Shown here: positions 1 to 8,353 of the stretch, in pieces
Numbering within the stretch: the stretch's first letter is position 1
Layout: the number at the start of each line of letters is the position of its first letter
NCBI GenBank assembly: GCA_030726065.1
Contig: JANREK010000042.1
Coordinates: forward strand, 1-55,847
DNA length: 55,847 bases
Reading direction: 5' to 3'
From: Sediminibacterium sp.
GTDB taxonomy: Bacteria; Bacteroidota; Bacteroidia; Chitinophagales; Chitinophagaceae
Notes under the pieces: generated by a model
Database searches by the model: none
Told to the model about the DNA's origin: nothing
What the model saw: only the letters and a program-made list of their open reading frames with translations
Program-made: the position numbers and the translations under genes

Positions 1-50
1 CCGATAGCAGCTAATCCAGCGCCGATTGCGGCAACACTTCCTACTACCAT
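1..50 (-). CDS. atpE: ATP synthase F0 subunit c, N-terminal fragment (cut by window edge)
   Basis: Only the first 16 codons are inside the window. They read MVVGSVAAIGAGLAAIG, the small glycine/alanine-rich start of the first helix of the proteolipid c subunit that forms the proton-driven rotor ring. The start codon is the ATG at 48-50 on the minus strand. The gene lies 44 bp downstream of atpB on the same strand, as expected for the atpB-atpE order of F0 operons. The identification rests on context plus this short peptide. Confidence 0.8.
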   Translation of the reverse strand, partial: MVVGSVAAIGAGLAAI

Positions 51-94
51 TTTTTACGTTTTAATTGTTATTGAAAAAAAATTTATAAATATTA

Positions 95-1225
95 TTAATG
101 ATGTGCTAATTCTTTATCTGCGCCTTCCCCTGCTGGATGATGGTCATGATGCGCTTCTTCTGAAGCCATACCAATATACATTGCAGTGAGCATTGTAAAA
201 ATATAGGCTTGTAAAAAAGCGACTAGCAATTCTATCAAGAATATAAAAATTACAAAAGGCACTGCTATTGCAGCTGCATACACAGTTTTAAAAATAAAAA
301 TCAAACAAACCAAACTCAATACCAAGATATGACCCGCTGTGATATTTGCGAACAATCGAATCATCAATGAAATAGGTTTATTAAATACCCCAATCAATTC
401 AATCGGTGCTAAAAACAATTTCATAGACCAATGCATTCCTGGCATCCAGAAAATATGCTCCCAATAGTTTTTGTTCGAACTTAAATTCACAACTATGAAA
501 ACACAAACCGCTAAAGTCATTGTAAATGCAATGTTTCCACTCACATTAGCGCCACCTGGAAATAAAGGAATTAAACCTAAAAAGTTATTCGTTAAAATCA
601 AAAAGAAAATGGTCAATAAAAACGGCATGTATTTAGCATAACGCTTTGCACCAATATTTGGAAGGGCTATTTCATCTCTAACAAATAAAACAATTGGCTC
701 CATAAATGATTGCAATCCTTTAGGTGCTGAAGTAACCCCTGTTTTTTTATATGCCCCTGCAGCAGTTAGTATAACCAATAATAAAATGATAACAGATATA
801 AATAAACTGGCCACATTTTTGGTAATAGAGAAATCCCATAATTTTTTACTTGCAGCTACATCCACTTCACCCGCCGCATTGACAATTTTAGTTTTGCCTT
901 CCACTAACTTATAATCAAATTTTCCCTTATACACCACTGGCTCATGATGTTCGTCCACTAATTTTTCTGAAGAAAAAACGTCAAACCCTTGTGGGGTATA
1001 TAAAATTACAGGTAAAGCAATAGAAGTATGCCCCCATAAATGCCAACTGTGATCATCCTTAATATGTTCTAAAATTGTTTCAGTAACATTAAAGCTGCCT
1101 TCTTCTTTATTGGCATGCTCCGTAGTAGCTACCGCTGGTTCGCTTGCTAAAATATTTGTTGGTTGCAACAAAATAAAAAGGCTAAAACACAATGCCAGTA
1201 TTGATTTAATAGGTCTTAGGGCCAT
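95..1225 (-). CDS. atpB: ATP synthase F0 subunit a
   Basis: This is the membrane stator subunit that forms the proton half-channels against the c ring. The 376-residue protein has an N-terminal signal-like hydrophobic segment (about residues 8-28), then a roughly 100-residue extramembrane region as in other Bacteroidota subunit a proteins, then five or six membrane helices from about residue 135. The essential arginine is visible in the helix motif ISLMIRLFANITAGH. The C-terminus is histidine-rich (EEAHHDHH...ELAHH). It is followed by atpE on the same strand. A TAnnTTTG element lies 20 nt before the start codon. The identification is firm. Confidence 0.97.
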   Translation of the reverse strand: MALRPIKSILALCFSLFILLQPTNILASEPAVATTEHANKEEGSFNVTETILEHIKDDHSWHLWGHTSIALPVILYTPQGFDVFSSEKLVDEHHEPVVYKGKFDYKLVEGKTKIVNAAGEVDVAASKKLWDFSITKNVASLFISVIILLLVILTAAGAYKKTGVTSAPKGLQSFMEPIVLFVRDEIALPNIGAKRYAKYMPFLLTIFFLILTNNFLGLIPLFPGGANVSGNIAFTMTLAVCVFIVVNLSSNKNYWEHIFWMPGMHWSMKLFLAPIELIGVFNKPISLMIRLFANITAGHILVLSLVCLIFIFKTVYAAAIAVPFVIFIFLIELLVAFLQAYIFTMLTAMYIGMASEEAHHDHHPAGEGADKELAHH

Positions 1226-1245
1226 ACAGATCTCAAAATTTGGTG

Positions 1246-1253
1246 CAAAGATA
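1246..1253 (-). promoter_or_regulatory. -7 promoter element (TATCTTTG) for atpB
   Basis: On the minus strand the sequence TATCTTTG matches the Bacteroidota -7 consensus TAnnTTTG and ends 20 nt before the atpB start. No good TTG -33 element was found at the usual spacing, so the call rests on the -7 box and its position. Confidence 0.45.
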
Positions 1254-1352
1254 GGAATATTCCCCTTGAAATTGCAGAAAAATTGAATAGAAATTGTCCT
1301 TAAAATCGTGAAAACTTATTGAATGCAAATGACTGTAAATCAATTACTTAAT

Positions 1353-3161
1353 TTAATTGATCGATTTTTTATCCTTGAACTGCATTTCATTGAGTTTTGC
1401 GTAAAAGCCCCCCAAATGAAGAAGGTCATCATGTGACCCCATTTCCTGTATTTTGCCTTTTTCTAAAACGATGATTTTGTTGGCTTTCCGAATGGTAGAT
1501 AAGCGATGCGCTATGACGATGGAGGTACGCCCTTTTATTAAAGTATCAATGGCCTTTTCAATAAGTCGTTCACTTTCTGTATCTATAGAAGAAGTCGCTT
1601 CATCCAATATTAATATAGCAGGATTGTATAATAAAGCACGAATAAAACTTAATAACTGCCGTTGCCCCATACTCAAGGTAGCACCACGTTCCATTACTTG
1701 ATAATCATACCCACCAGGCAAGCTCAAAATAAAATCATGCATATCAATCATTTTTGCAGCTGCATGCACTTGGGCTTCCGTTATATTGCTGTTTCGTAGC
1801 GTGATATTATCATAAATAGACCCTGAAAACAAAAACACATCTTGCAATACCACACCCACAGAAGCCCTTAAAAAGTCCAAGGAATAACTTTCAATGGGCT
1901 GGTCATCTAAAAATATATTTCCCGACTGATAAGGATACAAGCAATTCAAAATACTAATGACCGAAGTTTTACCACTACCTGTTTGTCCAACAACCGCAAC
2001 AGTGGTTCCTGCAGCTACTGAAAAACTTAAATCATCTAAAACCCAGTTGTTCCCTTCATAGGCAAATTGTACATTTTTAAATTCAATTTTACCATCCACT
2101 TTTTCAGGATGAAGCTGCCCTTCGTTTAAGGTAATATCCGTATTGTCCAAAACTTTAAATACCCTTTCCGCGGCAACCATACCCATTTGTAACACATTGA
2201 ATTTATCTGCGATCATGCGCAAGGGCCTAAAAATTTGATTTAAAAATAAAATAAAAGCAACCAACATTCCCGCATCTAAACTTTGATCTGCTACCCACCA
2301 TACCATCAAACCCATACTTAAGGCCAGCACCACTTCCACGACTGGAAAAAAAACGGAGTAAGCAAATATCGCTTTGATGTTTGCTGACTTATGCCCTTCA
2401 TTAATTTTATCAAACTTGGACATTTCTTTTTCCTCTGCTGCAAAGGCTTGCACCACCGCCATGCCTGAAATATGTTCCTGCACAAATGCATTTAATGCAG
2501 CAACCGCATTTCGAACTTGTATAAAACTTTTATTGACACTCTCTTTAAAAAAATAAGTAGCAATCAACATAATTGGAAATGGAATTAAGCAGATTAATGT
2601 TAATTGCCAATTAATAAAAAACATGGTGGTCAATGTGATAATAATGGTTAAGAAATCCGCAAGAATTGGAATTAACCCATCTGAAAAAATATCATTGATG
2701 CTTTCAATATCATTAATGGTTCGCGTAGTTAATGTGCCAATGGGCGTTTTGTCAAATTGCCGCATTTCCCAATGCATTACTTTGTCGTATACTTTATTGC
2801 GCAAATCCCGAATCACTTGCTGACCCAACCAAGCCATGCCGAAAGTGAACATAAATCGAAAAATGGTTTCCACAATAATAAATGCTACCTGAAAAAGGGT
2901 GATCCCTATGATTAATTGTATCGCAGATTCAAATGCGGTGTCGGGTAAAAAAAAGCGTACCCATTCGGGTAAAATAGTAGGCTTACCAATTGCCGTATTC
3001 ACGGTGACCTGAATTAAATAAGGGCGAATTGGGGTAAAAAAAGCAAGGACAATTGCCAATACGAGATTACCAATAAACATAAATCGGTATGGCTGCACAA
3101 ATGAAAACACCCTTTTCAAAAGGGGGTAATTAAAAAATGATTTGGGCGGTTTCATCGTCAT
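1353..3161 (-). CDS. ABC transporter, fused permease and ATPase (exporter type)
   Basis: This is a half-transporter of the MsbA/multidrug exporter class: an N-terminal six-helix membrane domain (about residues 1-330) and a C-terminal nucleotide-binding domain. Walker A is VVGQTGSGKTS, the signature is LSMGQRQLL, Walker B is AILILDEATSS and the H-loop is IAHRLST. The reading frame is open to 3332, but I place the start at the ATG at 3161 (MTMKPPKSFF). The longer form would overlap the divergent rel gene and has no homologous character. The substrate cannot be read from sequence; lipids, peptides or drugs are all possible. It is probably a homodimer, since no partner half-transporter is adjacent. 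Confidence 0.9.
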   Translation of the reverse strand: MTMKPPKSFFNYPLLKRVFSFVQPYRFMFIGNLVLAIVLAFFTPIRPYLIQVTVNTAIGKPTILPEWVRFFLPDTAFESAIQLIIGITLFQVAFIIVETIFRFMFTFGMAWLGQQVIRDLRNKVYDKVMHWEMRQFDKTPIGTLTTRTINDIESINDIFSDGLIPILADFLTIIITLTTMFFINWQLTLICLIPFPIMLIATYFFKESVNKSFIQVRNAVAALNAFVQEHISGMAVVQAFAAEEKEMSKFDKINEGHKSANIKAIFAYSVFFPVVEVVLALSMGLMVWWVADQSLDAGMLVAFILFLNQIFRPLRMIADKFNVLQMGMVAAERVFKVLDNTDITLNEGQLHPEKVDGKIEFKNVQFAYEGNNWVLDDLSFSVAAGTTVAVVGQTGSGKTSVISILNCLYPYQSGNIFLDDQPIESYSLDFLRASVGVVLQDVFLFSGSIYDNITLRNSNITEAQVHAAAKMIDMHDFILSLPGGYDYQVMERGATLSMGQRQLLSFIRALLYNPAILILDEATSSIDTESERLIEKAIDTLIKGRTSIVIAHRLSTIRKANKIIVLEKGKIQEMGSHDDLLHLGGFYAKLNEMQFKDKKSIN

Positions 3162-3167
3162 AAGCCA

Positions 3168-3175
3168 CAAAGTTA
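3168..3175 (-). promoter_or_regulatory. -7 element (TAACTTTG) for the ABC transporter
   Basis: On the minus strand TAACTTTG matches TAnnTTTG and ends 6 nt before the ATG at 3161. This implies an extremely short leader or use of the second ATG at 3155. It lies in the 71-bp gap to the divergent rel gene. Confidence 0.4.
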
Positions 3176-3232
3176 CACTATCTATGTGTTGTATGTAAAA
3201 ATCCTGTTTGATTGTCGTATTTTCGTAATAAG

Positions 3233-5491
3233 ATGGATTTATCCGAACTACATAACGAAACCAAAATCGCATCCAATTACGATTTAAATGAAGAACAAGA
3301 AAATAAAGAAATTGTTCGTCTGTATCGTGCATTGCTCAGAGCTATTCGTGAAAAATTAAAAAAGGGAGATAAAGAATTATTGCGCACCGCTTTTGAGATG
3401 GCCACCAAAGCGCATAAAACCATGCGTCGTAAAAGTGGCGAACCTTATATATTACACCCCATTGCAGTTGCCATGATTTGTGTGGAAGAAATTGGATTGG
3501 GGGTTCGAAGTACCATTTGTGCTTTATTACATGACACCATTGAGGACACTGATTTAACCTTAGATGATGTCAAGAATGAATTCGGGAATGAGATCGCAAA
3601 AATAGTTGACGGATTAACAAAAATTTCAGGCGTCATGGATGCCAATAGTAGCCAGCAAGCCGAAAATTTCAAAAAGATTTTATTGACCCTAACTGATGAT
3701 CCTAGGGTGATATTAATAAAACTAGCGGACCGCTTACATAATATGCGTACCCTAGATTCGATGAAGCAAGAAAAGCAATTAAAAATTGCCTCTGAAACTA
3801 TTTGGGTATACGCCCCCTTGGCCCACCGTATGGGTTTGTATAATTTAAAAACAGAGTTGGAGGATTTATCTATGAAATACATGGAGCCAGATACCTATAA
3901 AGAGATTGCCAAAAAATTAGCGGAAACAAAGCGAGAAAGAACCAAATACATCAACGAATTTATTCGCCCCTTAAATGAAAAATTAATTCCCGAAGATTTT
4001 GAATTCGAAATGCATGGTCGCCCAAAAAGCATTCACTCCATTTGGAATAAAATAAAAAAGAAAGGCGTCAGTTTTGAAGAAGTGTATGATTTATTTGCCA
4101 TTCGTATTATTATAGATGTGCCCTTGGAAAAAGAAAAGGAAGCATGTTGGAAAGTATATTCCTTAATTACGGACGAATACCTTCCCTCGCCTGAAAGATT
4201 ACGTGATTGGTTGAGCAACCCGAAAAGTAATGGTTACGAAGCCTTGCACACCACGGTTATGGGGCCACAAGGAAAATGGGTGGAAGTGCAAATCAGAACA
4301 AAGCGAATGAATGAGATTGCAGAGAAAGGATTAGCTGCACATTTTAAATATAAGGAAGGCTCTCAAAATGAAGATCGATTTGATAAATGGTTTGTTCAAA
4401 TTAGAGAAGCGCTTAGCAACCAACAAGAAGAAGGCATTGATTTTTTACAAGATTTTAAAACCTCTTTTTTAGCAGAGGAAATATATGTTTATACACCCAA
4501 AGGGGAAGTGAAAATGTTGCCCATTAATAGCTCGGCCTTGGATTTTGCTTTTTATATACATACCGCGATTGGATCCAAATGTATCGGGGCCAAAGTGAAT
4601 CATAAATTAGTACCCATCAGCCATAAATTACGCAGTGGTGACCAAATTGAAATCATCACGAGTAATAAGCAAAAACCCAATGACGACTGGCTCAATAATG
4701 TGGTGACTGCGAAAGCTAAAAACAGTATTAAGGATGCATTACGGGAAGAAAAAAAATCAATTGCAGAGGAAGGCAAATATACTTTACAACGAAAATTGGA
4801 AAGTATTGGCGCGCCCTATAGCCCTTATAATATTGACCAATTAGTCAATTACTATAAACAGCCTAGTCAACTTGATTTGCATTTTAAAATTGCAAAAAAG
4901 CAAATTGAATTAAAAGAGCTAAAATTATTCTTGGTCCTTGGCGATAAAATTGAAGCCCCTAAACCCATCCATATTGCTCCGGAACCTGGTCATGATAAAA
5001 ATCCGAATAAATTTATTCCAAAAAAGGAATCGGAATTGATCATTTTTGGTGAATCCAGCGATCAAATTAAGTACAGCTTGGGAAAATGCTGTAACCCTAT
5101 CCCAGGGGATGATGTTTTTGGTTTTGTCAGCACGGGGAAAGGCTTAATTATTCATCGAACCAGCTGCCCCAATGCCACCCAGCTTTTAGCAAATTATGGC
5201 CATCGGGTGGTAAAAACCAAGTGGGCGAAAAATAAAGAAATTTCCTTCCTAACAGGACTTAGTATTGTGGGAATGGATGACGTGGGTGTGGTGAATAATA
5301 TTACCACCATTATTAGTGGGGAACTTAAAATTAACATTGCCGCCATCACCATCGAATCCAAGGATGGCTTGTTCGAAGGAACCATCAAAGTGTATGTTCA
5401 CGACAAAGATGAACTTGAATTATTGGTGGAAAAAATAAAATCGGTGAGTGGAATCCAACAAGTTAACAGATTTGACACCGAAACTGTGTAA
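3233..5491 (+). CDS. Bifunctional (p)ppGpp synthetase/hydrolase (Rel/SpoT family)
   Basis: The enzyme makes and degrades the stringent-response alarmone (p)ppGpp. From the ATG at 3233 it is 752 residues; an in-frame TTG at 3212 is a less likely start. Domains in order are an HD hydrolase with HDxxED at residues 100-105 (LLHDTIED), a RelA/SpoT synthetase (GRPKSIHSIW, DLFAIRIII, EVQIRTKRMNEIAEKG), a TGS domain (EIYVYTPKGEV) and a C-terminal ACT domain (about residues 680-750). Both the hydrolase and synthetase motifs look intact, so it should be bifunctional; it may be the only long RSH protein of the organism. It is divergent from the ABC transporter and 78 bp upstream of purA. (p)ppGpp inhibits PurA in other bacteria, so the neighbourhood is suggestive. 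Confidence 0.95.
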   Translation: MDLSELHNETKIASNYDLNEEQENKEIVRLYRALLRAIREKLKKGDKELLRTAFEMATKAHKTMRRKSGEPYILHPIAVAMICVEEIGLGVRSTICALLHDTIEDTDLTLDDVKNEFGNEIAKIVDGLTKISGVMDANSSQQAENFKKILLTLTDDPRVILIKLADRLHNMRTLDSMKQEKQLKIASETIWVYAPLAHRMGLYNLKTELEDLSMKYMEPDTYKEIAKKLAETKRERTKYINEFIRPLNEKLIPEDFEFEMHGRPKSIHSIWNKIKKKGVSFEEVYDLFAIRIIIDVPLEKEKEACWKVYSLITDEYLPSPERLRDWLSNPKSNGYEALHTTVMGPQGKWVEVQIRTKRMNEIAEKGLAAHFKYKEGSQNEDRFDKWFVQIREALSNQQEEGIDFLQDFKTSFLAEEIYVYTPKGEVKMLPINSSALDFAFYIHTAIGSKCIGAKVNHKLVPISHKLRSGDQIEIITSNKQKPNDDWLNNVVTAKAKNSIKDALREEKKSIAEEGKYTLQRKLESIGAPYSPYNIDQLVNYYKQPSQLDLHFKIAKKQIELKELKLFLVLGDKIEAPKPIHIAPEPGHDKNPNKFIPKKESELIIFGESSDQIKYSLGKCCNPIPGDDVFGFVSTGKGLIIHRTSCPNATQLLANYGHRVVKTKWAKNKEISFLTGLSIVGMDDVGVVNNITTIISGELKINIAAITIESKDGLFEGTIKVYVHDKDELELLVEKIKSVSGIQQVNRFDTETV

Positions 5492-5542
5492 AAGTTAGTT
5501 CAATTAATAATAGTTTAAATAGGTAATCAACCTGTCAATACT

Positions 5543-5550
5543 TATTTTTG
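5543..5550 (+). promoter_or_regulatory. -7 element (TATTTTTG) for purA
   Basis: TATTTTTG matches TAnnTTTG and ends 19 nt before the purA ATG. It suggests that purA has its own promoter and is not only read through from rel. Confidence 0.45.
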
Positions 5551-5569
5551 TGTTCTCAAATATTAATCC

Positions 5570-6832
5570 ATGGTAGATGTAATTTTAGGACTTCAATGGG
5601 GTGATGAAGGAAAAGGTAAAATTGTTGATTATTTCGCGCCCAATTATGATGTGGTCGCAAGATATCAAGGGGGACCAAATGCAGGGCATACCTTATATGT
5701 GAATGGCACTAAAATGGTATTACACCAAATCCCTTCTGGCATTTTTCATCAGGATAAAATAAACATCATTGGTAATGGGGTGGTTTTAGATCCTATTACA
5801 TTAAAAAAAGAATGTGACGCTGTAAAAGCCATGGGGGTGGATGTCAAAAAAAATCTTTTTATATCAGAACGTACCAATATTATTATTCCTTCGCACCGTG
5901 CACTTGACAAAGCATCTGAATTGTCAAAGGGAGAAGGTAAAATCGGGTCAACGCTGAAGGGCATTGGACCTGCCTATATGGATAAAACAGGCCGTAATGC
6001 AATTAGAGTAGGTGATTTACTAAGTAAAAATTTTATTAGCAAATACATTGCGCTTCGCATGAAGCACCAAAAAATATTAGATAGCTACAATTTCAATGAA
6101 GATATCAGTGAAATGGAAACGGAGTTTTTTGAAGCGCTTGAGTTTTTAAAAACCTTGAATATCATCAACTGCGAATACTTTATTAATGATCAAATTTCCA
6201 AAGGTAAAAAAGTATTGGCCGAAGGTGCACAAGGATCAATGTTGGATATTGACTTTGGTACCTTCCCATTTGTCACTTCTTCCAATACCATTTCTGCAGG
6301 TGTATGTACTGGATTAGGCATATCTCCAAAATTAATTGGAGAGGTATTTGGAATTTCTAAAGCTTATTGTACCAGAGTAGGCGGCGGTCCCTTCCCTACT
6401 GAACTTCATGATGCCAAAGGAGAAGAGCTTCGTAAAATAGGAAGCGAATTTGGCGCTACCACCGGAAGACCACGTCGCTGTGGTTGGATTGATCTAGTTG
6501 CCTTAAAATTTGCCTGCATGATCAATGGTGTAACACAAATTATAATGACCAAGGCAGATATATTAGATTCATTCGCTGAATTAGAACTAGGCGTTGCATA
6601 TGAAATGGAAGGAAAACAAATTGACTATGTACCCTTTCAAATTGTAGGCACACCTGTGACCCCTATTTGGAAAAAAATGGCTGGATGGAACACCGACTCC
6701 ACAAAAATCAAAGATGAAAAGGAATTACCAGCAACCATGAAGTCATATATAGAATTTATTAATAGTTACCTTGGGGTTCCCGTTAAATATGTTTCCAATG
6801 GACCAGGCAGAGACCAAATAGTACATTTATAA
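5570..6832 (+). CDS. purA: Adenylosuccinate synthase
   Basis: It catalyses the GTP-dependent joining of IMP and aspartate, the first committed step from IMP to AMP. The 420-residue length is normal. The N-terminal GTP-binding loop GDEGKGK is at residues 11-17, with catalytic Asp12, and catalytic His40 is in GGPNAGHTLYV. IMP-binding motifs (GSTLKGIGPAY, GAQGSMLDIDFGTFPFVTSS) and the arginine-rich TTGRPRRCGWIDLVAL segment are present. A TAnnTTTG promoter element precedes it and an A/T-rich hairpin follows it. Confidence 0.98.
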   Translation: MVDVILGLQWGDEGKGKIVDYFAPNYDVVARYQGGPNAGHTLYVNGTKMVLHQIPSGIFHQDKINIIGNGVVLDPITLKKECDAVKAMGVDVKKNLFISERTNIIIPSHRALDKASELSKGEGKIGSTLKGIGPAYMDKTGRNAIRVGDLLSKNFISKYIALRMKHQKILDSYNFNEDISEMETEFFEALEFLKTLNIINCEYFINDQISKGKKVLAEGAQGSMLDIDFGTFPFVTSSNTISAGVCTGLGISPKLIGEVFGISKAYCTRVGGGPFPTELHDAKGEELRKIGSEFGATTGRPRRCGWIDLVALKFACMINGVTQIIMTKADILDSFAELELGVAYEMEGKQIDYVPFQIVGTPVTPIWKKMAGWNTDSTKIKDEKELPATMKSYIEFINSYLGVPVKYVSNGPGRDQIVHL

Positions 6833-6881
6833 ACTATTAGTTGTTGCAGCAATAATCAATGTAGAAAGTTTTAAAATTTCT

Positions 6882-6902
6882 AAAAAAACACGCTGTTTTT
6901 TT
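6882..6902 (+). terminator. Possible intrinsic terminator after purA
   Basis: A nine-pair A/T-rich stem (6882-6890 with 6894-6902) around a CGC loop ends in a seven-T run, 49 bp after the purA stop. The stem is weak because it has only one strong pair, so termination may be partial. Confidence 0.35.
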
Positions 6903-6936
6903 GGTAAATAAAAATTTAGTTTGAAAATTTACATTG

Positions 6937-6944
6937 TAATTTTG
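6937..6944 (+). promoter_or_regulatory. -7 element (TAATTTTG) for the acidic-protein gene
   Basis: TAATTTTG matches TAnnTTTG and ends 8 nt before the ATG at 6953, giving a very short predicted leader. No TTG lies at the usual -33 distance. Confidence 0.4.
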
Positions 6945-6952
6945 AAAGACTT

Positions 6953-7288
6953 ATGGCAGTGAAAATCGCAAAAGAAAAGAAAAGTAAAGAAGTAAAGCCT
7001 ACGCAAGATAAAGTGGCTGTACTTAAACCTATATCCAAAAAAAAGGTAGCAGATGAGGAGGATGATTTGGATGAGGAGGAAGAAGTAATTGATGATTGGG
7101 AAAAAGCCGAAGATGATAGTTGGGATCCCGACTTCGAAGAATTTGATATGCCAAAAAAATCAACGAAAGCCAAAGGGAAATCAAAAAAAGAAGATGACGA
7201 TGATGATTTTTCTTTAGATCATGATTTAAAAAGCTTAGATGACGACGATGATTTATTCGATGATAAAGACGACTTGGACGATTATTAA
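6953..7288 (+). CDS. Small highly acidic protein, function unknown
   Basis: I do not recognise a family. The 111-residue protein has a lysine-rich, basic N-terminal third (MAVKIAKEKKSKEVK) and a low-complexity acidic remainder dominated by Asp and Glu, ending in DDKDDLDDY. A short tryptophan-containing segment (DDWEKAEDDSWDPDFEEFD) in the middle is the only non-repetitive stretch and may be the conserved core. It is predicted to be disordered and cytoplasmic, with no signal peptide. It has its own TAnnTTTG element and is tail-to-tail with the transglycosylase gene (12 bp gap). A nucleic-acid-mimic or chaperone-like role is possible but unproven. Confidence 0.7.
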   Translation: MAVKIAKEKKSKEVKPTQDKVAVLKPISKKKVADEEDDLDEEEEVIDDWEKAEDDSWDPDFEEFDMPKKSTKAKGKSKKEDDDDDFSLDHDLKSLDDDDDLFDDKDDLDDY

Positions 7289-7300
7289 TCAAACCAGCAT

Positions 7301-8341
7301 TTAGTCCCTTATTTTATACAAAGATTGTATAGAGGCCTGTAAAATTTCATTTTTATGGGCCTCAAATATTTCCAGCTTATCCTTCGGCAGGATTAATTCA
7401 AAAGATTTTCCAGTCGCCAATACTTTTTCGATTTGCGGATTTAAGTTCATCAGTTTATCAAGCGGAAAGGATATAAACTCCGCAATGATTTGTGCACTAT
7501 ACCTTCCTTTGATTTTCAACCTCGCTAAGTTTTCGTTCACGGCCTCCTTTTTTTTAATTAAAGTGTGCTTATTTGAATAGGTAACCAAATTGGTTTGATC
7601 TGATTCAAAAACATATATAGTGGCAATGAACTTTTTTACATGATCCCTGGTTTCAAGCGGCAGTTGATACTGCAAGGCCCAAAAATCATTTGTCTTCATT
7701 TTCTTAATCGTCTGTCTTAATCGACCTGCACCTCCATTATAAGCTGCAACCACCAATAACCAATCGCCAAACTCATCATACAGCTCTTTTAAAATAGTTG
7801 CTGCTGCCTGCGTACTTTTTTCATAATCGGTTCGCTCATCATTGGGTGTTAATTTTAATCCTAAACGGGTGGCTTCCGCTGGCATAATTTGCCACGGCCC
7901 TACTGCACCAGCGGATGAAGTCACATCCGAACTCAAATGACTTTCAATCACACTTAAATATTTTAACTGTGTTGGGATTCCCTTGCTTTCTAAAATAGCA
8001 TCATATAAATTAAAGTAGGGTTTGGCCCAAGTTTTCATTTTGCGCAAACCTGCACCTTGCTTATCCATATAAGTTTGAACAAAACTGATGGCTTTTTCAT
8101 TGAGCTCATATTGCAATGGCCCTTTTTTCACTTCTGCAGCATTGACCGTAAACAAACTTGTAAACCCTACCCTAAATTGGGTGTTGGTATCTTCCAGATT
8201 TTTTTGAACAGCTATGGTGGAAGGCTTGACCGTATCGTAATGATTATATCCTGCACCACTGACCTGTGATTGAATCAATGAAATTGCAATAATACAATTG
8301 GTGATACGCTTAATAATATGATAGGTGCGCTTAGAATACAT
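7301..8341 (-). CDS. Membrane-associated lytic murein transglycosylase (SLT domain, MltD-like)
   Basis: It is predicted to cleave peptidoglycan glycan strands in the periplasm, forming 1,6-anhydroMurNAc ends. The protein has an N-terminal hydrophobic export segment. Its SLT domain is recognisable from the catalytic glutamate in LKYLSVIESHLSSDVTSSAG, the GPWQIMPAEATRLGL motif and AAYNGGAGRLRQTI. The C-terminal region (about residues 270-330) resembles a degenerate LysM-like unit. I chose the ATG at 8341 over the TTG at 8350 because the longer form adds only three residues and sits closer to the gatA stop. It is probably co-transcribed with gatA, 12 bp upstream. Confidence 0.9.
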   Translation of the reverse strand: MYSKRTYHIIKRITNCIIAISLIQSQVSGAGYNHYDTVKPSTIAVQKNLEDTNTQFRVGFTSLFTVNAAEVKKGPLQYELNEKAISFVQTYMDKQGAGLRKMKTWAKPYFNLYDAILESKGIPTQLKYLSVIESHLSSDVTSSAGAVGPWQIMPAEATRLGLKLTPNDERTDYEKSTQAAATILKELYDEFGDWLLVVAAYNGGAGRLRQTIKKMKTNDFWALQYQLPLETRDHVKKFIATIYVFESDQTNLVTYSNKHTLIKKKEAVNENLARLKIKGRYSAQIIAEFISFPLDKLMNLNPQIEKVLATGKSFELILPKDKLEIFEAHKNEILQASIQSLYKIRD

Positions 8342-8353
8342 GATTGACAAATA

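Noticed and set aside
3445..3882. 145-codon open frame on the minus strand opposite rel
   Set aside because: Antisense to the HD domain of the Rel enzyme; Ser/Ile-rich shadow composition.
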